From NCBI RefSeq assembly GCF_004001325.1, contig NZ_AP018722.1, positions 1,302,001 to 1,366,000 on the forward strand: a stretch of 64,000 bases of DNA, written 5' to 3'. The position numbers and the translations under genes were made by a program. The notes below the pieces were generated by a model. The model did no database searches. It had not been told where the DNA came from and was given only the letters and a program-made list of their open reading frames with translations. Source of the DNA: Thiomicrorhabdus aquaedulcis (GTDB taxonomy: Bacteria > Pseudomonadota > Gammaproteobacteria > Thiomicrospirales > Thiomicrospiraceae). Below, in pieces: positions 8,744 through 20,024 of the stretch (positions are counted from its first letter, which is position 1; each line of letters begins with the position of its first letter).

Positions 8744-11404
8744 ATGAGCGGACAGTTTATTGACCAAGATCCACAAGGCACGCAAGAGTGGATCGATGCG
8801 TTAGAGGCCGTTGTTGATTTTGAAGGCTCCGAAAAAGCCGAACACATTATTGCCAGTTTGATTGAAAAAGCCCGTTTGCACGGCGTTGACATTCCTTACT
8901 CGGCCAATACACCGTACATCAACACCATTGCATTAGAAGATCAAGCGCACTATCCGGGTGATCTTAAAATGGAACAGCAAATTCGGGCTTTATTGCGTTG
9001 GAATGCTATGGCGATGGTGGTACGCGCCAATAAATCAACCAGCGTGGGCGGTCATATCGCCTCTTACGCCTCAAGCTGTACCTTATATGAAGTGGGGATG
9101 AACCATTTCTTTAAAGGCCCTAAACATGAATTGGGTGCCGATATGGTGTTTTTTCAGGGTCATACCGCGCCTGGTATGTACTCACGTGCCTATTTAGAAG
9201 GTCGTTTACCGGTTGAAAAACTGCGCAACTTCCGCCAAGAAGTAAACGGCGAAGGCTTGTCTTCGTACCCGCACCCTTGGTTAATGCCCGATTTTTGGCA
9301 ATTTCCGACTGTGTCCATGGGATTAGGACCGTTAATGGCTATTTACCAAGCGCGTTTTATGAAATACATGCACGCACGCGGTCTAAAAACCACCGAAGGG
9401 CGTAAAGTCTGGGCGTTTTTAGGCGACGGTGAGATGGATGAACCCGAATCACGCGGTGCATTGCAAGTAGCCAAACGCGAAAAACTCGACAATCTTATTT
9501 TTGTGGTCAACTGCAACTTGCAGCGTTTAGACGGTCCAGTGCGCGGTAATGGCAAAATTATTCAAGAGCTTGAAGGCGTGTTTAGAGGTGCCGGCTGGCG
9601 TGTAATTAAAGTGCTTTGGGGCACAGGTTGGGATCGTCTGTTGCAAAAAGACAAAACCGGCAAGCTCATCGAACTGATGGGCGAAGTGGTGGACGGCGAA
9701 TACCAAGGTTACAAAGCCAAAGACGGCGCGTACGTGCGTAAACATTTCTTTGGAAAATACCCAGAAACCCTTGCGTTAGTCGAAGACATGACCGACGCTG
9801 AGATTTTTCATTTATCGCGTGGCGGACACTCACCACGCAAAATGTACGCCGCTTACAAAGAAGCGGTTGAAACCAAAGGTCAGCCCGTTGTTATTTTAGC
9901 GCACACCGTTAAAGGCTACGGCATGGGCGAATACGGTGAAGCCGCCAACACCTCACATCAACAGAAAAAACTCGATATTCACGGTCTAAAGCATTTCCGC
10001 GACCGTTTTAGCGTGCCTATCTCTAATGCCGAATTAGAAAATGACGTGCCGTTTTACCGTCCAGAAGAAGACTCGGACATGATGGCGTACATTAAAGACC
10101 GTCGTGCCGCGTTGGGTGGCGACATTCCGTCACGCGTGGACGTGGCCGAAGCCTTGCCTATTCCCGATTTAGCCACCTTTAAAATGCTCACCGACGGCAC
10201 GGGCGACCGTGAAATGTCAACCACCATGGCGTTTGTGCGTATTATCTCTATTTTATTGCGCGACAAAACCATTGGGCCACGTGTTGTGCCTATTATTCCT
10301 GACGAGGCGCGCACCTTTGGTATGGAAGGTTTGTTCCGTCAAGTCGGTATTTACGATCCAGCTGGTCAGTTATATGAGCCAATGGATCAAGACCAACTCA
10401 TGTGGTACAAAGAGTCGGCCACCGGTCAAGTGCTTGAAGAAGGCATTAACGAAGCCGGTGCGATGTCCTCGTGGATTTCGGCCGCGACCGCTTACGCCAA
10501 CTACGGTGTGGCGATGGTGCCGTTTTACATTTATTACTCGATGTTTGGTTTTCAGCGTATTGGCGACTTGGCTTGGGCGGCGGGCGATTCACGTGCGCGT
10601 GGCTTCTTGTTAGGGGCTACCGCAGGGCGCACCACACTTGAAGGCGAAGGCTTACAACACCAAGACGGTCACAACTTAATCATGTTTGACGCCGTGCCCA
10701 ACTGCATGAGCTACGACCCAACGTTTGCCTACGAAATGGCGGTCATTATTCGTGACGGTTTAGACCGCATGATGGCCAAAAAACAAGACGTGTTTTATTA
10801 CATCACCTCTATGAACGAAAACTACAGCCACCCCGCCATGCCAGAAGGCGCGGAAGAGGGCATTATTAAAGGGATTTATTCGTTTAAAAAATCCACGTCA
10901 ACCGCCACTGCACGCGTGCAGTTGATGGGTTCGGGCACTATTTTTGGCGAGGTGATTAAAGCCGCGCACATGCTTGAAACAGACTGGAACGTGGCCGCCG
11001 ATATTTGGGCCGCACCGAGCTTTAACCTATTGCGCCGTGATGGGATTGAAGTCACTCGTTGGAACATGTTAAACCCAACCGAAACACCAAAAGTACCTTA
11101 TGTCACCCAAGTGTTGTCAGCCGTAGAAGGGCCATTTGTGGCCGCCACCGACTATATGCGCGACTACCCCAACCGTATTCGTGAATACGTGCCAGGGGCG
11201 TTTCATATTTTAGGAACCGACGGTTTTGGACGTTCAGACACGCGTGCCCAGTTGCGTAATTTCTTTGAAGTGGACAGCTACCATGTCGTAGTCGCCGCCT
11301 TAAAAGCACTTGCAGACGAAGGCAAAGTGGACGTGTCTTTGGTTACAAAAGCCATTAATCAATATGGTTTGAGTGGACAAAGAGCGTTTCCATTGCACGT
11401 CTAA
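8744..11404 (+). CDS. aceE: Pyruvate dehydrogenase E1 component (homodimeric type)
   Basis: The 886-residue protein matches the single-chain E1 of gammaproteobacterial pyruvate dehydrogenase. The thiamine diphosphate/Mg motif is GDGEMDEPESRGAL followed about 30 residues later by NCNLQRLDGPVRGNGKI. Other hallmarks are GGHIASYASSCTLYEVG near residue 102 and EGEGLQHQDGHN. E1 decarboxylates pyruvate and acetylates the E2 lipoyl group. GAGGTAAC lies upstream of the ATG. It is first in an aceE-aceF-lpdA cluster. No CCAGGCCTGG copy occurs in its 2.6 kb. Confidence 0.98.
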   Translation: MSGQFIDQDPQGTQEWIDALEAVVDFEGSEKAEHIIASLIEKARLHGVDIPYSANTPYINTIALEDQAHYPGDLKMEQQIRALLRWNAMAMVVRANKSTSVGGHIASYASSCTLYEVGMNHFFKGPKHELGADMVFFQGHTAPGMYSRAYLEGRLPVEKLRNFRQEVNGEGLSSYPHPWLMPDFWQFPTVSMGLGPLMAIYQARFMKYMHARGLKTTEGRKVWAFLGDGEMDEPESRGALQVAKREKLDNLIFVVNCNLQRLDGPVRGNGKIIQELEGVFRGAGWRVIKVLWGTGWDRLLQKDKTGKLIELMGEVVDGEYQGYKAKDGAYVRKHFFGKYPETLALVEDMTDAEIFHLSRGGHSPRKMYAAYKEAVETKGQPVVILAHTVKGYGMGEYGEAANTSHQQKKLDIHGLKHFRDRFSVPISNAELENDVPFYRPEEDSDMMAYIKDRRAALGGDIPSRVDVAEALPIPDLATFKMLTDGTGDREMSTTMAFVRIISILLRDKTIGPRVVPIIPDEARTFGMEGLFRQVGIYDPAGQLYEPMDQDQLMWYKESATGQVLEEGINEAGAMSSWISAATAYANYGVAMVPFYIYYSMFGFQRIGDLAWAAGDSRARGFLLGATAGRTTLEGEGLQHQDGHNLIMFDAVPNCMSYDPTFAYEMAVIIRDGLDRMMAKKQDVFYYITSMNENYSHPAMPEGAEEGIIKGIYSFKKSTSTATARVQLMGSGTIFGEVIKAAHMLETDWNVAADIWAAPSFNLLRRDGIEVTRWNMLNPTETPKVPYVTQVLSAVEGPFVAATDYMRDYPNRIREYVPGAFHILGTDGFGRSDTRAQLRNFFEVDSYHVVVAALKALADEGKVDVSLVTKAINQYGLSGQRAFPLHV

Positions 11405-11562
11405 TATATGAGCCGCCTATCGCTAAAGTAGCAATTGTAAACTTTGCATAAGCGGCCTTAACGCAATGGGCTTGAACAGACAACACTTTTTATACCCAAA
11501 CCCAGTCAAGAATACGATGAGTCTTTTATTGGGTTTGCAGGTAAAGACAAAGGAATACGATC

Positions 11563-12908
11563 ATGGCAACAATACAATTTAGCATTCCCGACATCGGGGA
11601 TTTTGACACCGTCGAAGTCATAGAGGTGTTGGTTAAAAACGGTGACACGGTAAAAATGGACGACTCTTTAATGACCTTAGAGTCGGACAAAGCGACCATG
11701 GAAATTCCGTGTCCGGTTAACGGAGTTATCAGTAATTTAAAAATCGTTTTAGGTGATAAGGTAAAACAAGGCACCTATGTGTGCGACATTGAAGTAAACG
11801 ACGCGGCGCAAACAACCCAAACAACACCGCAGGTGTCTGCGCCCGTTGCAGCCGTAACAGCAACGGCTGCGCCAGTTGCCCCTGTTGCGGCTGTGCAAGC
11901 CGCCGCGCCTTCTGCTCCGGCGGTCTTACCAGGCCTGGTCAATGACTCAAAACCCATTAACAAACAATCCATGGGCGCGCAGTTTCATGCTTCGCCCTCG
12001 GTGCGAATTTTTGCCCGCACTTTAGGCACCGATTTAACCCACGTTAAGGGTTCTGGGCCAAAAGGCCGTATTCAAAAAATGACGTTGAAGCCTTTGTTAA
12101 ATCGGTTATGCAAGGTTCGGTAAATCCGACTGGTCAGGCCGGTCAAACTGGGCAACCCGCCAACAGTGGTATGGGCATTCCGCCTATGCCACAAATTGAT
12201 TTTAGTCAGTTTGGTGCAACCGAAACCGTTGAGCTTGGACGCATTAAGAAAATATCGGGCAAGCATTTGCACACCAGTTGGCTTAATGTGCCACACGTCA
12301 CTCAGTTTGACGAATGCGACATTACGCAAATGGATCAGTTTAGAGTGGACATGAAAGCCACCGCCGAAAAACAAGGCGTTAAACTTACCCCATTGGTGTT
12401 TGTCATGAAAGCCGTGGTTAAGGCTTTGCAAGATTTCCCGCATTTTAATGCCTCTTTGTCGGCTGACGGCCAAGCGTTAATTAAAAAATCCTATTACAAC
12501 ATTGGCATTGCGGTTGATACGCCCAACGGATTAATGGTTCCGGTAGTAAAAGACGTCGATAAAAAAGGCATTTATGAGCTATCACGCGATTTAATGGCCA
12601 TTTCGGCCAAAGCGCGTGACGGTAAACTTAGCCCAGCCGATATGTCGGGCGGCACGTTTACCATTTCAAGTTTGGGTGGGATTGGCGGCACGCAGTTTAC
12701 CCCCATTGTTAACGTTCCAGAAGTGGCGATTATGGGTTTGTCTAAAGCTAAAATGCAGCCTGTTTGGAACGGCACAACCTTTGAACCTAAACTGATTATG
12801 CCTTTTAGTGTGTCATACGATCACCGCGTGATTGATGGCGCAGAAGGGGTTCGCTTTACCACCAGCGTCGGCCAATATTTAACCGATATACGTCAATTGC
12901 TACTGTAA
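11563..12908 (+). CDS. aceF: Dihydrolipoamide acetyltransferase (E2), split by an apparent -1 nt frameshift
   Basis: The two frames 11563-12123 and 12108-12908 give one 448-residue E2 if one A is added to the A6 run at 12074-12079, restoring the end of the E3-binding domain. Domain order: one lipoyl domain (lipoyl Lys in ESDKATMEI, near residue 44), an Ala/Pro-rich linker, the peripheral-subunit-binding domain (SPSVRIFARTLGTDL..GSGPKGRIQK), and the catalytic domain with the active-site DHRVIDGAEG close to the C-terminus. It transfers acetyl groups to CoA. Having a single lipoyl domain is a common variant. As an essential core-metabolism gene, true loss is unlikely. Confidence 0.9.
11929..11938. 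repeat. Iterated palindrome CCAGGCCTGG (aceF)
   Basis: Exact decamer in the linker region, coding L-P-G-L-V. Confidence 0.9.
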
Positions 12909-12922
12909 TTGGGAGAGATTTA

Positions 12923-14716
12923 ATGAGCAGTATAGTAGACATTCACGTCCCAGATATTGGCGACTTTGCCCAAGTAGAAGTCATTGAAGTGTTGGTTAAA
13001 GCCGGCGATGAAGTGATTCAAGACGACTCCATGCTTACGTTGGAATCGGACAAAGCCACCATGGAAATACCCGCACCGCACGCCGGAAAAGTGGTTGAAA
13101 TGTACGTGTCCATTGGCGACAAAGTCGCGCAAGGCACCTTAATTGGCAAAATGGAAATTGCTAATATTCAATCGGTCAGTGCTAACGTAGAAGTCAGTGT
13201 GGGGTCAACGCCCACTGCGGCCTCTGCAACACAAGGGACAGTAGAGCAAACAGCTGCGGCATCCACCGCATTATCGGCAGATGATTTACCAGATGCCGAT
13301 GTGCAATGCGAGTTATTGGTGTTAGGTTCAGGGCCCGGTGGTTACACGGCAGCATTTCGTGCAGCCGATTTAGGTAAAAACGTGGTGATGGTTGAACGTT
13401 TTGAACAGATTGGTGGCGTGTGTCTAAACGTGGGTTGCATTCCCTCTAAAGCGTTACTGCACATGTCGGTGATATTAAACGAAACCAAAGAGATGGGCGC
13501 GCACGGCATTACTTTTGCCGAGCCGCAGATTGATATTGATAAAATCAGAGCGTTTAAAGACGGCGTGATTAACAAGCTAACCAGCGGTTTATCAGGCCTG
13601 GCCAAAGCGCGTAAGGTTCAAGTGGTAACGGGTTACGGTAAGTTTACCTCGGCCAATACCGTAAGCGTTACCGCCGCCGACGGCTCGGTTAAAACCATTG
13701 CCTTTGAAAAAGCCATTATTGCGGCCGGTTCACGCGTGGTTAAACTGCCGTTTATTCCGCACGACGACCCACGCGTCATGGATTCGACCGGTGCCTTGGC
13801 GTTAGAAGAGATTCCTAAGCGTTTATTAGTGATTGGTGGGGGCATTATTGGGCTAGAAATGGCACAAGTGTACGATGCATTGGGTTCAAAAATCACCGTG
13901 GTCGAGCTAGGAGATACGATTATTCCGGGTGCTGACAAAGACATTAGCAAGCCGTTGCTTAAAAAGATTCAAAAGAAATACGAAAACATCTTTTTAAAAT
14001 CCAAAGTGACGAATGTAGAAGCAACCGATGCAGGCCTGGTGGTTACGTTTGAGGGCAAAAATTGCCCAGCAACCGACACCTTTGACCGTGTATTGGTGGC
14101 GGTAGGTCGCGCAGCCAATGGCAAATTGATTGACGCAGACAAAGCCGGCGTAGCCGTTAACGACTGGGGCTTTATTGAAGTAAATGAGCGCCAAGAAACC
14201 AATGTGGGTCATATTTATGCGATTGGTGATGTGGTTGGTCAGCCTATGTTGGCACACAAAGCGGTGCACGAAGGTAAAGTAGCCGCCGAGGTTATATGCG
14301 GTTTGCCCAGCGCCTTTACGCCGATGAGTATCCCGTCGGTGGCTTACACCGATCCAGAAGTCGCTTGGGCGGGTAAAACCGAAGAGCAACTTAAAGCCGA
14401 AGGCATTGAGTATGAAAAGGGCGCGTTTCCTTGGGCAGCGTCAGGGCGTAGCTTAAGTTTAGGCCGTGATGAAGGTTTAACCAAAGCGATGTTTTGTGCG
14501 CAAACCCATCGTTTGCTCGGGTGCGGGATTGTTGGCCCTAACGCCGGTGAACTGATTGCCGAGGCAATGTTGGCGATTGAAATGGGCGCAGACATGCAAG
14601 ATTTGGCACTGACCATTCACCCTCACCCAACGTTGTCCGAAACCCTAGGGTTTGCGGCGGAGATGGCCGAAGGCACAATTACCGATTTAATGCCGCCTAA
14701 GAAGAAAAAACATTAA
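12923..14716 (+). CDS. lpdA: Dihydrolipoamide dehydrogenase (E3) with N-terminal lipoyl domain
   Basis: The 597-residue protein is longer than a plain E3 (~475). Residues 1-80 form a complete lipoyl domain (ESDKATMEIPAP), followed by an Ala/Thr-rich linker and then the flavoprotein. In the flavoprotein the FAD motif is LLVLGSGPGGYTAAFRAADLG, the redox-active disulfide is GGVCLNVGCIPSKALLH, the NAD motif is LLVIGGGIIGLEMA, and the C-terminal His-Glu pair is in TIHPHPTLSETLG. E3 reoxidises dihydrolipoamide using NAD+. The lipoyl fusion is known in several proteobacteria. The gene starts 14 bp after aceF with GGGAGAG upstream. Two near-copies of the palindrome (13592, 14030) code S-G-L-A and A-G-L-V. 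Confidence 0.97.
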   Translation: MSSIVDIHVPDIGDFAQVEVIEVLVKAGDEVIQDDSMLTLESDKATMEIPAPHAGKVVEMYVSIGDKVAQGTLIGKMEIANIQSVSANVEVSVGSTPTAASATQGTVEQTAAASTALSADDLPDADVQCELLVLGSGPGGYTAAFRAADLGKNVVMVERFEQIGGVCLNVGCIPSKALLHMSVILNETKEMGAHGITFAEPQIDIDKIRAFKDGVINKLTSGLSGLAKARKVQVVTGYGKFTSANTVSVTAADGSVKTIAFEKAIIAAGSRVVKLPFIPHDDPRVMDSTGALALEEIPKRLLVIGGGIIGLEMAQVYDALGSKITVVELGDTIIPGADKDISKPLLKKIQKKYENIFLKSKVTNVEATDAGLVVTFEGKNCPATDTFDRVLVAVGRAANGKLIDADKAGVAVNDWGFIEVNERQETNVGHIYAIGDVVGQPMLAHKAVHEGKVAAEVICGLPSAFTPMSIPSVAYTDPEVAWAGKTEEQLKAEGIEYEKGAFPWAASGRSLSLGRDEGLTKAMFCAQTHRLLGCGIVGPNAGELIAEAMLAIEMGADMQDLALTIHPHPTLSETLGFAAEMAEGTITDLMPPKKKKH

Positions 14717-14734
14717 ATTAAATCAAATCAAATC

Positions 14735-14768
14735 AAATTAAATCGACCAGGCCTGGTAGATTTAATTT
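14735..14768. repeat. Extended palindrome around CCAGGCCTGG, between convergent genes
   Basis: The decamer at 14747-14756 is the centre of a 34-bp palindrome with one mismatched pair (G745/A758). Arms read AAATTAAATC outward. AAATC-type direct repeats sit just upstream. Confidence 0.85.
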
Positions 14769-14780
14769 AAACTCTTTATT

Positions 14781-14806
14781 AAAACCCGTGCAAACGGGTT
14801 TTTTTT
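14781..14806 (+). terminator. Terminator after lpdA, between convergent genes
   Basis: AAACCCG and CGGGTTT enclose a 6-nt loop, followed by a run of T (8 in total). The A-run on the other side could let it work in both directions. Confidence 0.85.
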
Positions 14807-14816
14807 CGTGCAAAAG

Positions 14817-16316
14817 TTACTGTATGACAAAGCCGCAATCTTGTTGGGCGGCGTGTTTTGCAAATGCAAAGTCTGCTTCAAATTCAGCGTAAATGGTGTA
14901 CAGTGGCGCGCCTTTTTTAAGGCTGTCCCCCAGTTTTTTATGCAGTTTAACCCCCGCACCTTGATCCATAGGCGCACCCGCTAGGCGTGCGATGTGGGCA
15001 ATCACAAAATTATTAATGGCACTCACCACACCTTTACGCGGAGCTAGCACGGTAAAACTCAAATTACCTAATGTTAACAAGCTATGGTTACGACCTTGAG
15101 CATCCAAAATAGCGTTAAATTTTTCTAACGCTCGACCCGACTCTAAAATATCGCGTGCCATGTAATACCCTTGGCCGGCACGTACTTTGGCATCAAATTC
15201 AATAATTCTGCCCGCCAGTTGTAAGGCTTTTTCTTGTAAATGTTTAGACGCTTCTGGGTCATTTTTTAGTACCAATAAAACATCTTGCGCTTCTAAAACC
15301 GGGCCCACGCCTGCGCCAATGGGTTGTTGTCCATCGGTAATCATCACCTCTAAATGCAAGCCCATATTATCGCCTACGTATTCAAATAACTTGCGTAGTT
15401 TCATGGCCTTAGCGTAGCTGTGCACTTTAGCCGTAGGGCCCACAGGAATATCAATAATTAAATGAGTAATGCCGGCGGCGACTTTTTTAGACAAAATAGA
15501 CGCCACCATTTGACCCGGAGAGTCCATCGAGAGTGGGCGCTCTACTGCAATTAAAATATCGTCTACCGGAGCAAGCTTGGCTGTGCCGCCCCACACCAAA
15601 CAGCCACCGTGTTGTTTTACAATTCGTTGTAAGCTGACAATGTCCAATTCTACCTTGGCAAACACCTCCATAGTGTCGGCCGAACCCGCCGGCGATGTAA
15701 TGGCGCGGCTGGAGGTTTTAGGCATTAACAAACCGTAACTGGCCACTATTGGCATCACAATTAAACTGGTTCGATTGCCGGGAATTCCCCCAATGCAATG
15801 CTTGTCACATACCATTCCACCGTCCCAATGAATCGTATCGCCGGTATTGACCATAGCTTGCGTTAGATACAAGACTTCTTCACGTTCCATATCCGATTCG
15901 GCGCAACCAACCAAATACGCAGTAATTTCAATTTTAGAGTAGCGATTATGATTAATGTCTTGAATAATTTCAAAGTACTCTGGATAGCTTAAGCGGTCAC
16001 CCGAAATTTTACGGTGCACATACGACAGCGATTTAGGCTGAGTAGCATGACGAACTTTAACCAATGCACCTTCTGGCTGACCCAATTGGGCAAAGACCTG
16101 CTCGCTTAAACCAATTTGATCAAGAGCCGTAATTTTTTCATCGTCAACCACATTAAGAACAGCCACTACGGGCTGAGTTTCGCCGTTTAAATAAATCTCT
16201 ATTTTATTCAGTGCTTGAAACCCTTGGCTTTGATAAATTTCACAATTACGATGTAAGTACGCGACGTTTTCGCGGTATGTGTCAATGGCAATGCGGCGTA
16301 ACTTTAAAGTATCCAT
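14817..16316 (-). CDS. Putative thymidine phosphorylase / AMP phosphorylase family protein
   Basis: The 499-residue protein belongs to the DeoA-like class. It shows the ~80-residue N-terminal extension of the archaeal-type AMP phosphorylases, then KTSSRAITSPAGSADTMEVFAKV and GGCLVWGGTAKLAPVDDILIAVERPL. These match the nucleoside-phosphorylase phosphate and pyrimidine regions. Proteins of this branch are annotated either as putative thymidine phosphorylases or as AMP phosphorylases; the sequence does not settle the substrate. The frame is open to 16361, but ATG 16316 is preceded by GGGA at suitable spacing. It converges on lpdA and diverges from the thiamine operon. Confidence 0.8.
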   Translation of the reverse strand: MDTLKLRRIAIDTYRENVAYLHRNCEIYQSQGFQALNKIEIYLNGETQPVVAVLNVVDDEKITALDQIGLSEQVFAQLGQPEGALVKVRHATQPKSLSYVHRKISGDRLSYPEYFEIIQDINHNRYSKIEITAYLVGCAESDMEREEVLYLTQAMVNTGDTIHWDGGMVCDKHCIGGIPGNRTSLIVMPIVASYGLLMPKTSSRAITSPAGSADTMEVFAKVELDIVSLQRIVKQHGGCLVWGGTAKLAPVDDILIAVERPLSMDSPGQMVASILSKKVAAGITHLIIDIPVGPTAKVHSYAKAMKLRKLFEYVGDNMGLHLEVMITDGQQPIGAGVGPVLEAQDVLLVLKNDPEASKHLQEKALQLAGRIIEFDAKVRAGQGYYMARDILESGRALEKFNAILDAQGRNHSLLTLGNLSFTVLAPRKGVVSAINNFVIAHIARLAGAPMDQGAGVKLHKKLGDSLKKGAPLYTIYAEFEADFAFAKHAAQQDCGFVIQ

Positions 16317-16406
16317 TATTTTCCCAGTGTGCTTAATGCATAAGATGCAAAGTAAAATCATACTGTTAAAGCAAAAAACATCACTTGATTTAAACGAATA
16401 ATGTGT

Positions 16407-16424
16407 TTAACCAGGCCTGGTTAA
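16407..16424. repeat. Extended palindrome TTAACCAGGCCTGGTTAA upstream of thiC
   Basis: A perfect 18-bp palindrome around the decamer 16411-16420. It lies in the divergent promoter region, 10 bp upstream of the candidate thiC -35. Confidence 0.9.
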
Positions 16425-16434
16425 CGTGCAAAAT

Positions 16435-16462
16435 TTGCAAATTTTGTTGTTCAGGTTATAAT
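16435..16462 (+). promoter_or_regulatory. Promoter of the thiamine operon
   Basis: TTGCAA (16435-16440) and a perfect TATAAT (16457-16462) are spaced by 16 bp. They are placed so that the transcript would begin just before the riboswitch. Confidence 0.75.
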
Positions 16463-16478
16463 CAGCATTCGTTTTTTG

Positions 16479-16552
16479 TCGGAGTGCCTTTAGGCTGAGA
16501 TCGCGCAAGCGGGATCCGTAGAACCTGATCTGGTTAGTACCAGCGAAGGGAA
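16479..16552 (+). ncRNA. TPP riboswitch (thi box)
   Basis: The conserved aptamer elements are present in order: GGAGTGCC..GGCTGAGA, then GAACCTGATCTGGTTAGTACCAG and GCGAAGGGA. These form the pyrimidine- and pyrophosphate-binding arms of the thiamine pyrophosphate aptamer. It precedes thiC, its commonest target, and is expected to switch the operon off when TPP is abundant. Confidence 0.95.
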
Positions 16553-16591
16553 CAATTGAATTTAAGTTGGTTTTTTTAGCCAACTTCTCCC

Positions 16592-16664
16592 AAAAAACCC
16601 CGCCACTTGGCCGTTAAACGCATTTATATTGAATGGGTTAACGGCAAGGTGAGCGGGGTTTTTT
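16592..16664 (+). terminator. Strong riboswitch-associated terminator before thiC
   Basis: AAAAAACCCCGC (16592-16603) pairs perfectly with GCGGGGTTTTTT (16653-16664). Pairing continues inward through CACTT/AGGTG-type and GCCGTTAA/TTAACGGC segments, for about 25 bp in total. A small hairpin, AGTTGG/CCAACT, precedes it (16564-16585). It sits between the aptamer and thiC, so control by transcription termination is likely. The mutually exclusive antiterminator fold was not worked out. Confidence 0.85.
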
Positions 16665-16733
16665 GCTCAGTTTTCTACACATGTCTTTAGAGCTTCGCCT
16701 ACTTTTATATTTAATGTTTAAAAGGGCCAAGCC

Positions 16734-18684
<1,951 letters not shown>

Positions 18685-18685
<1 letters not shown>

Positions 18686-19836
18686 TGATGGCCAATCTTA
18701 ACCAAAAGAGTAAGCCAAACATTGCCATTTTAGGCGCAGGCCTGGTCGGACGAATGTTGGCGGTAAGTTTAGCCAAAGACGTTGACCAGGCCTGCGATAT
18801 TACGTTATACGACCAAGACGATGGTCACGCCACGCAAAGTGCGGGTTGGTTGGCGGCGGCGATGTTATCACCCGCAGCTGAATCAGCCGATGCGTCGATT
18901 GACATTATGCACATGGGCGAACGCGCTTTGCGCTTGTGGCCAGAGTTTTTGGCGCAACTGAGCACGCCGGTGTTTTTTCAGCAACAAGGCAGTTTGGTGT
19001 TGGCGTTTGAGCAAGACATGGGCGATTTACAACAGTTTAAAACGCGCTTAAAAAGCACCGATTACACGTTGGTAAACGCCCAAGATATTTTAGAGCTAGA
19101 GCCCGGCATTAACCGCCGTTTTAGCCACGGAGTGTTTTTACCCAACGAAGGCCAGTTGGACAATCGCGGGCTGCTGCTGGCGCTTAAAACCGAGTTGGTG
19201 TCGCTGGGGGTAACTTGGCACACCCAACAAACCATCGCATTAACCGCAACGGGTTATAGTGCAAATCACACCCCGCTGCCACAGTTCGACTGGGTGTTTG
19301 ATTGCCGGGGTTTGGGGGCAAAGCCATTAAACGCCGTGCCAGCGTCAATGAGCGGCATTGCCAAAGCTCATTGTGAATTACGGGGGGTTCGCGGCGAGGT
19401 GATTCGTTTGCACGCGCCGCAGGTGCATTTAACCAGGCCTGTTCGTTTAATGCATCCGCGTTATCCGTTGTATATCGCTCCCAAGCCCAATGGGGTGTTT
19501 GTGGTGGGTGCCACGCAGTTAGAATCACAAGACCTACGCTTGCCCACAGTGCGTTCGGCGTTGGAGTTGTTGTCGGCTTGTTTTAGCGTGCACAGCGGAT
19601 TTGCCGAGGCCGAAATTTTAAGCATGGACGCCGGTCTTAGACCGACTTATGTGAATAACGAACCGCGTATTGTGGTGCAAAATCGCACCGTGAGTGTGAA
19701 CGGATTGTACCGTCACGGCTATTTATTAGCGCCACTGATGGTGCAAGCTTGCAAGCAGATTGTGCAAGGCATTCAAGATGATTCTTTACGGGATTTGTTG
19801 CAGTTTACGGAGTTTAGCTATGCACGTTTTGGTTAA
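18685..19836 (+). CDS. thiO: Glycine oxidase ThiO
   Basis: The 383-residue flavoprotein has an N-terminal dinucleotide-binding motif (IAILGAGLVGRMLAVSLA) and the DAO-family C-terminal substrate region (DAGLRPTYVNNEPRIV..GHGYLLAP-like). ThiO oxidises glycine to the imine used for the thiazole half of thiamine. Its ATG overlaps the thiC stop (TAATG); a second ATG follows immediately at 18688. Its 3' end overlaps thiS by 17 bp. Three near-copies of the palindrome occur here (18736, 18786, 19433), in three different reading frames. ThiH is not needed when ThiO is present, which fits the operon. Confidence 0.9.
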
Positions 19837-20017
19837 TAATCAACCGGTTGAGTTGGGGTGTGACACTCAATTATCCGTCGCGCTGACGCACTACGGCGCA
19901 CAGCCTCCGTACGCTATTTTATTAAACGATCGTTTTTTACCGCAATCCGAACACGCGCACACTCAGCTTACGCAGGGCGATCGAATTGATGTAATTTGCG
20001 CCATTCAAGGAGGTTAA
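19820..20017 (+). CDS. thiS: Sulfur carrier protein ThiS
   Basis: The 65-residue ubiquitin-like protein ends in Gly-Gly (CAIQGG), the tail that is thiocarboxylated to donate sulfur for thiazole formation. The frame is open from 19760, but ATG 19820 gives the normal ThiS length and begins [12 protein letters not shown]. It overlaps the end of thiO and precedes thiG. Confidence 0.93.
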   Translation: MHVLVNNQPVELGCDTQLSVALTHYGAQPPYAILLNDRFLPQSEHAHTQLTQGDRIDVICAIQGG

Positions 20018-20024
20018 TAACCTA

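Noticed and set aside
12072-12473. 133-residue minus-strand ORF opposite aceF
   Set aside because: It overlaps a well-supported E2 catalytic domain on the other strand.
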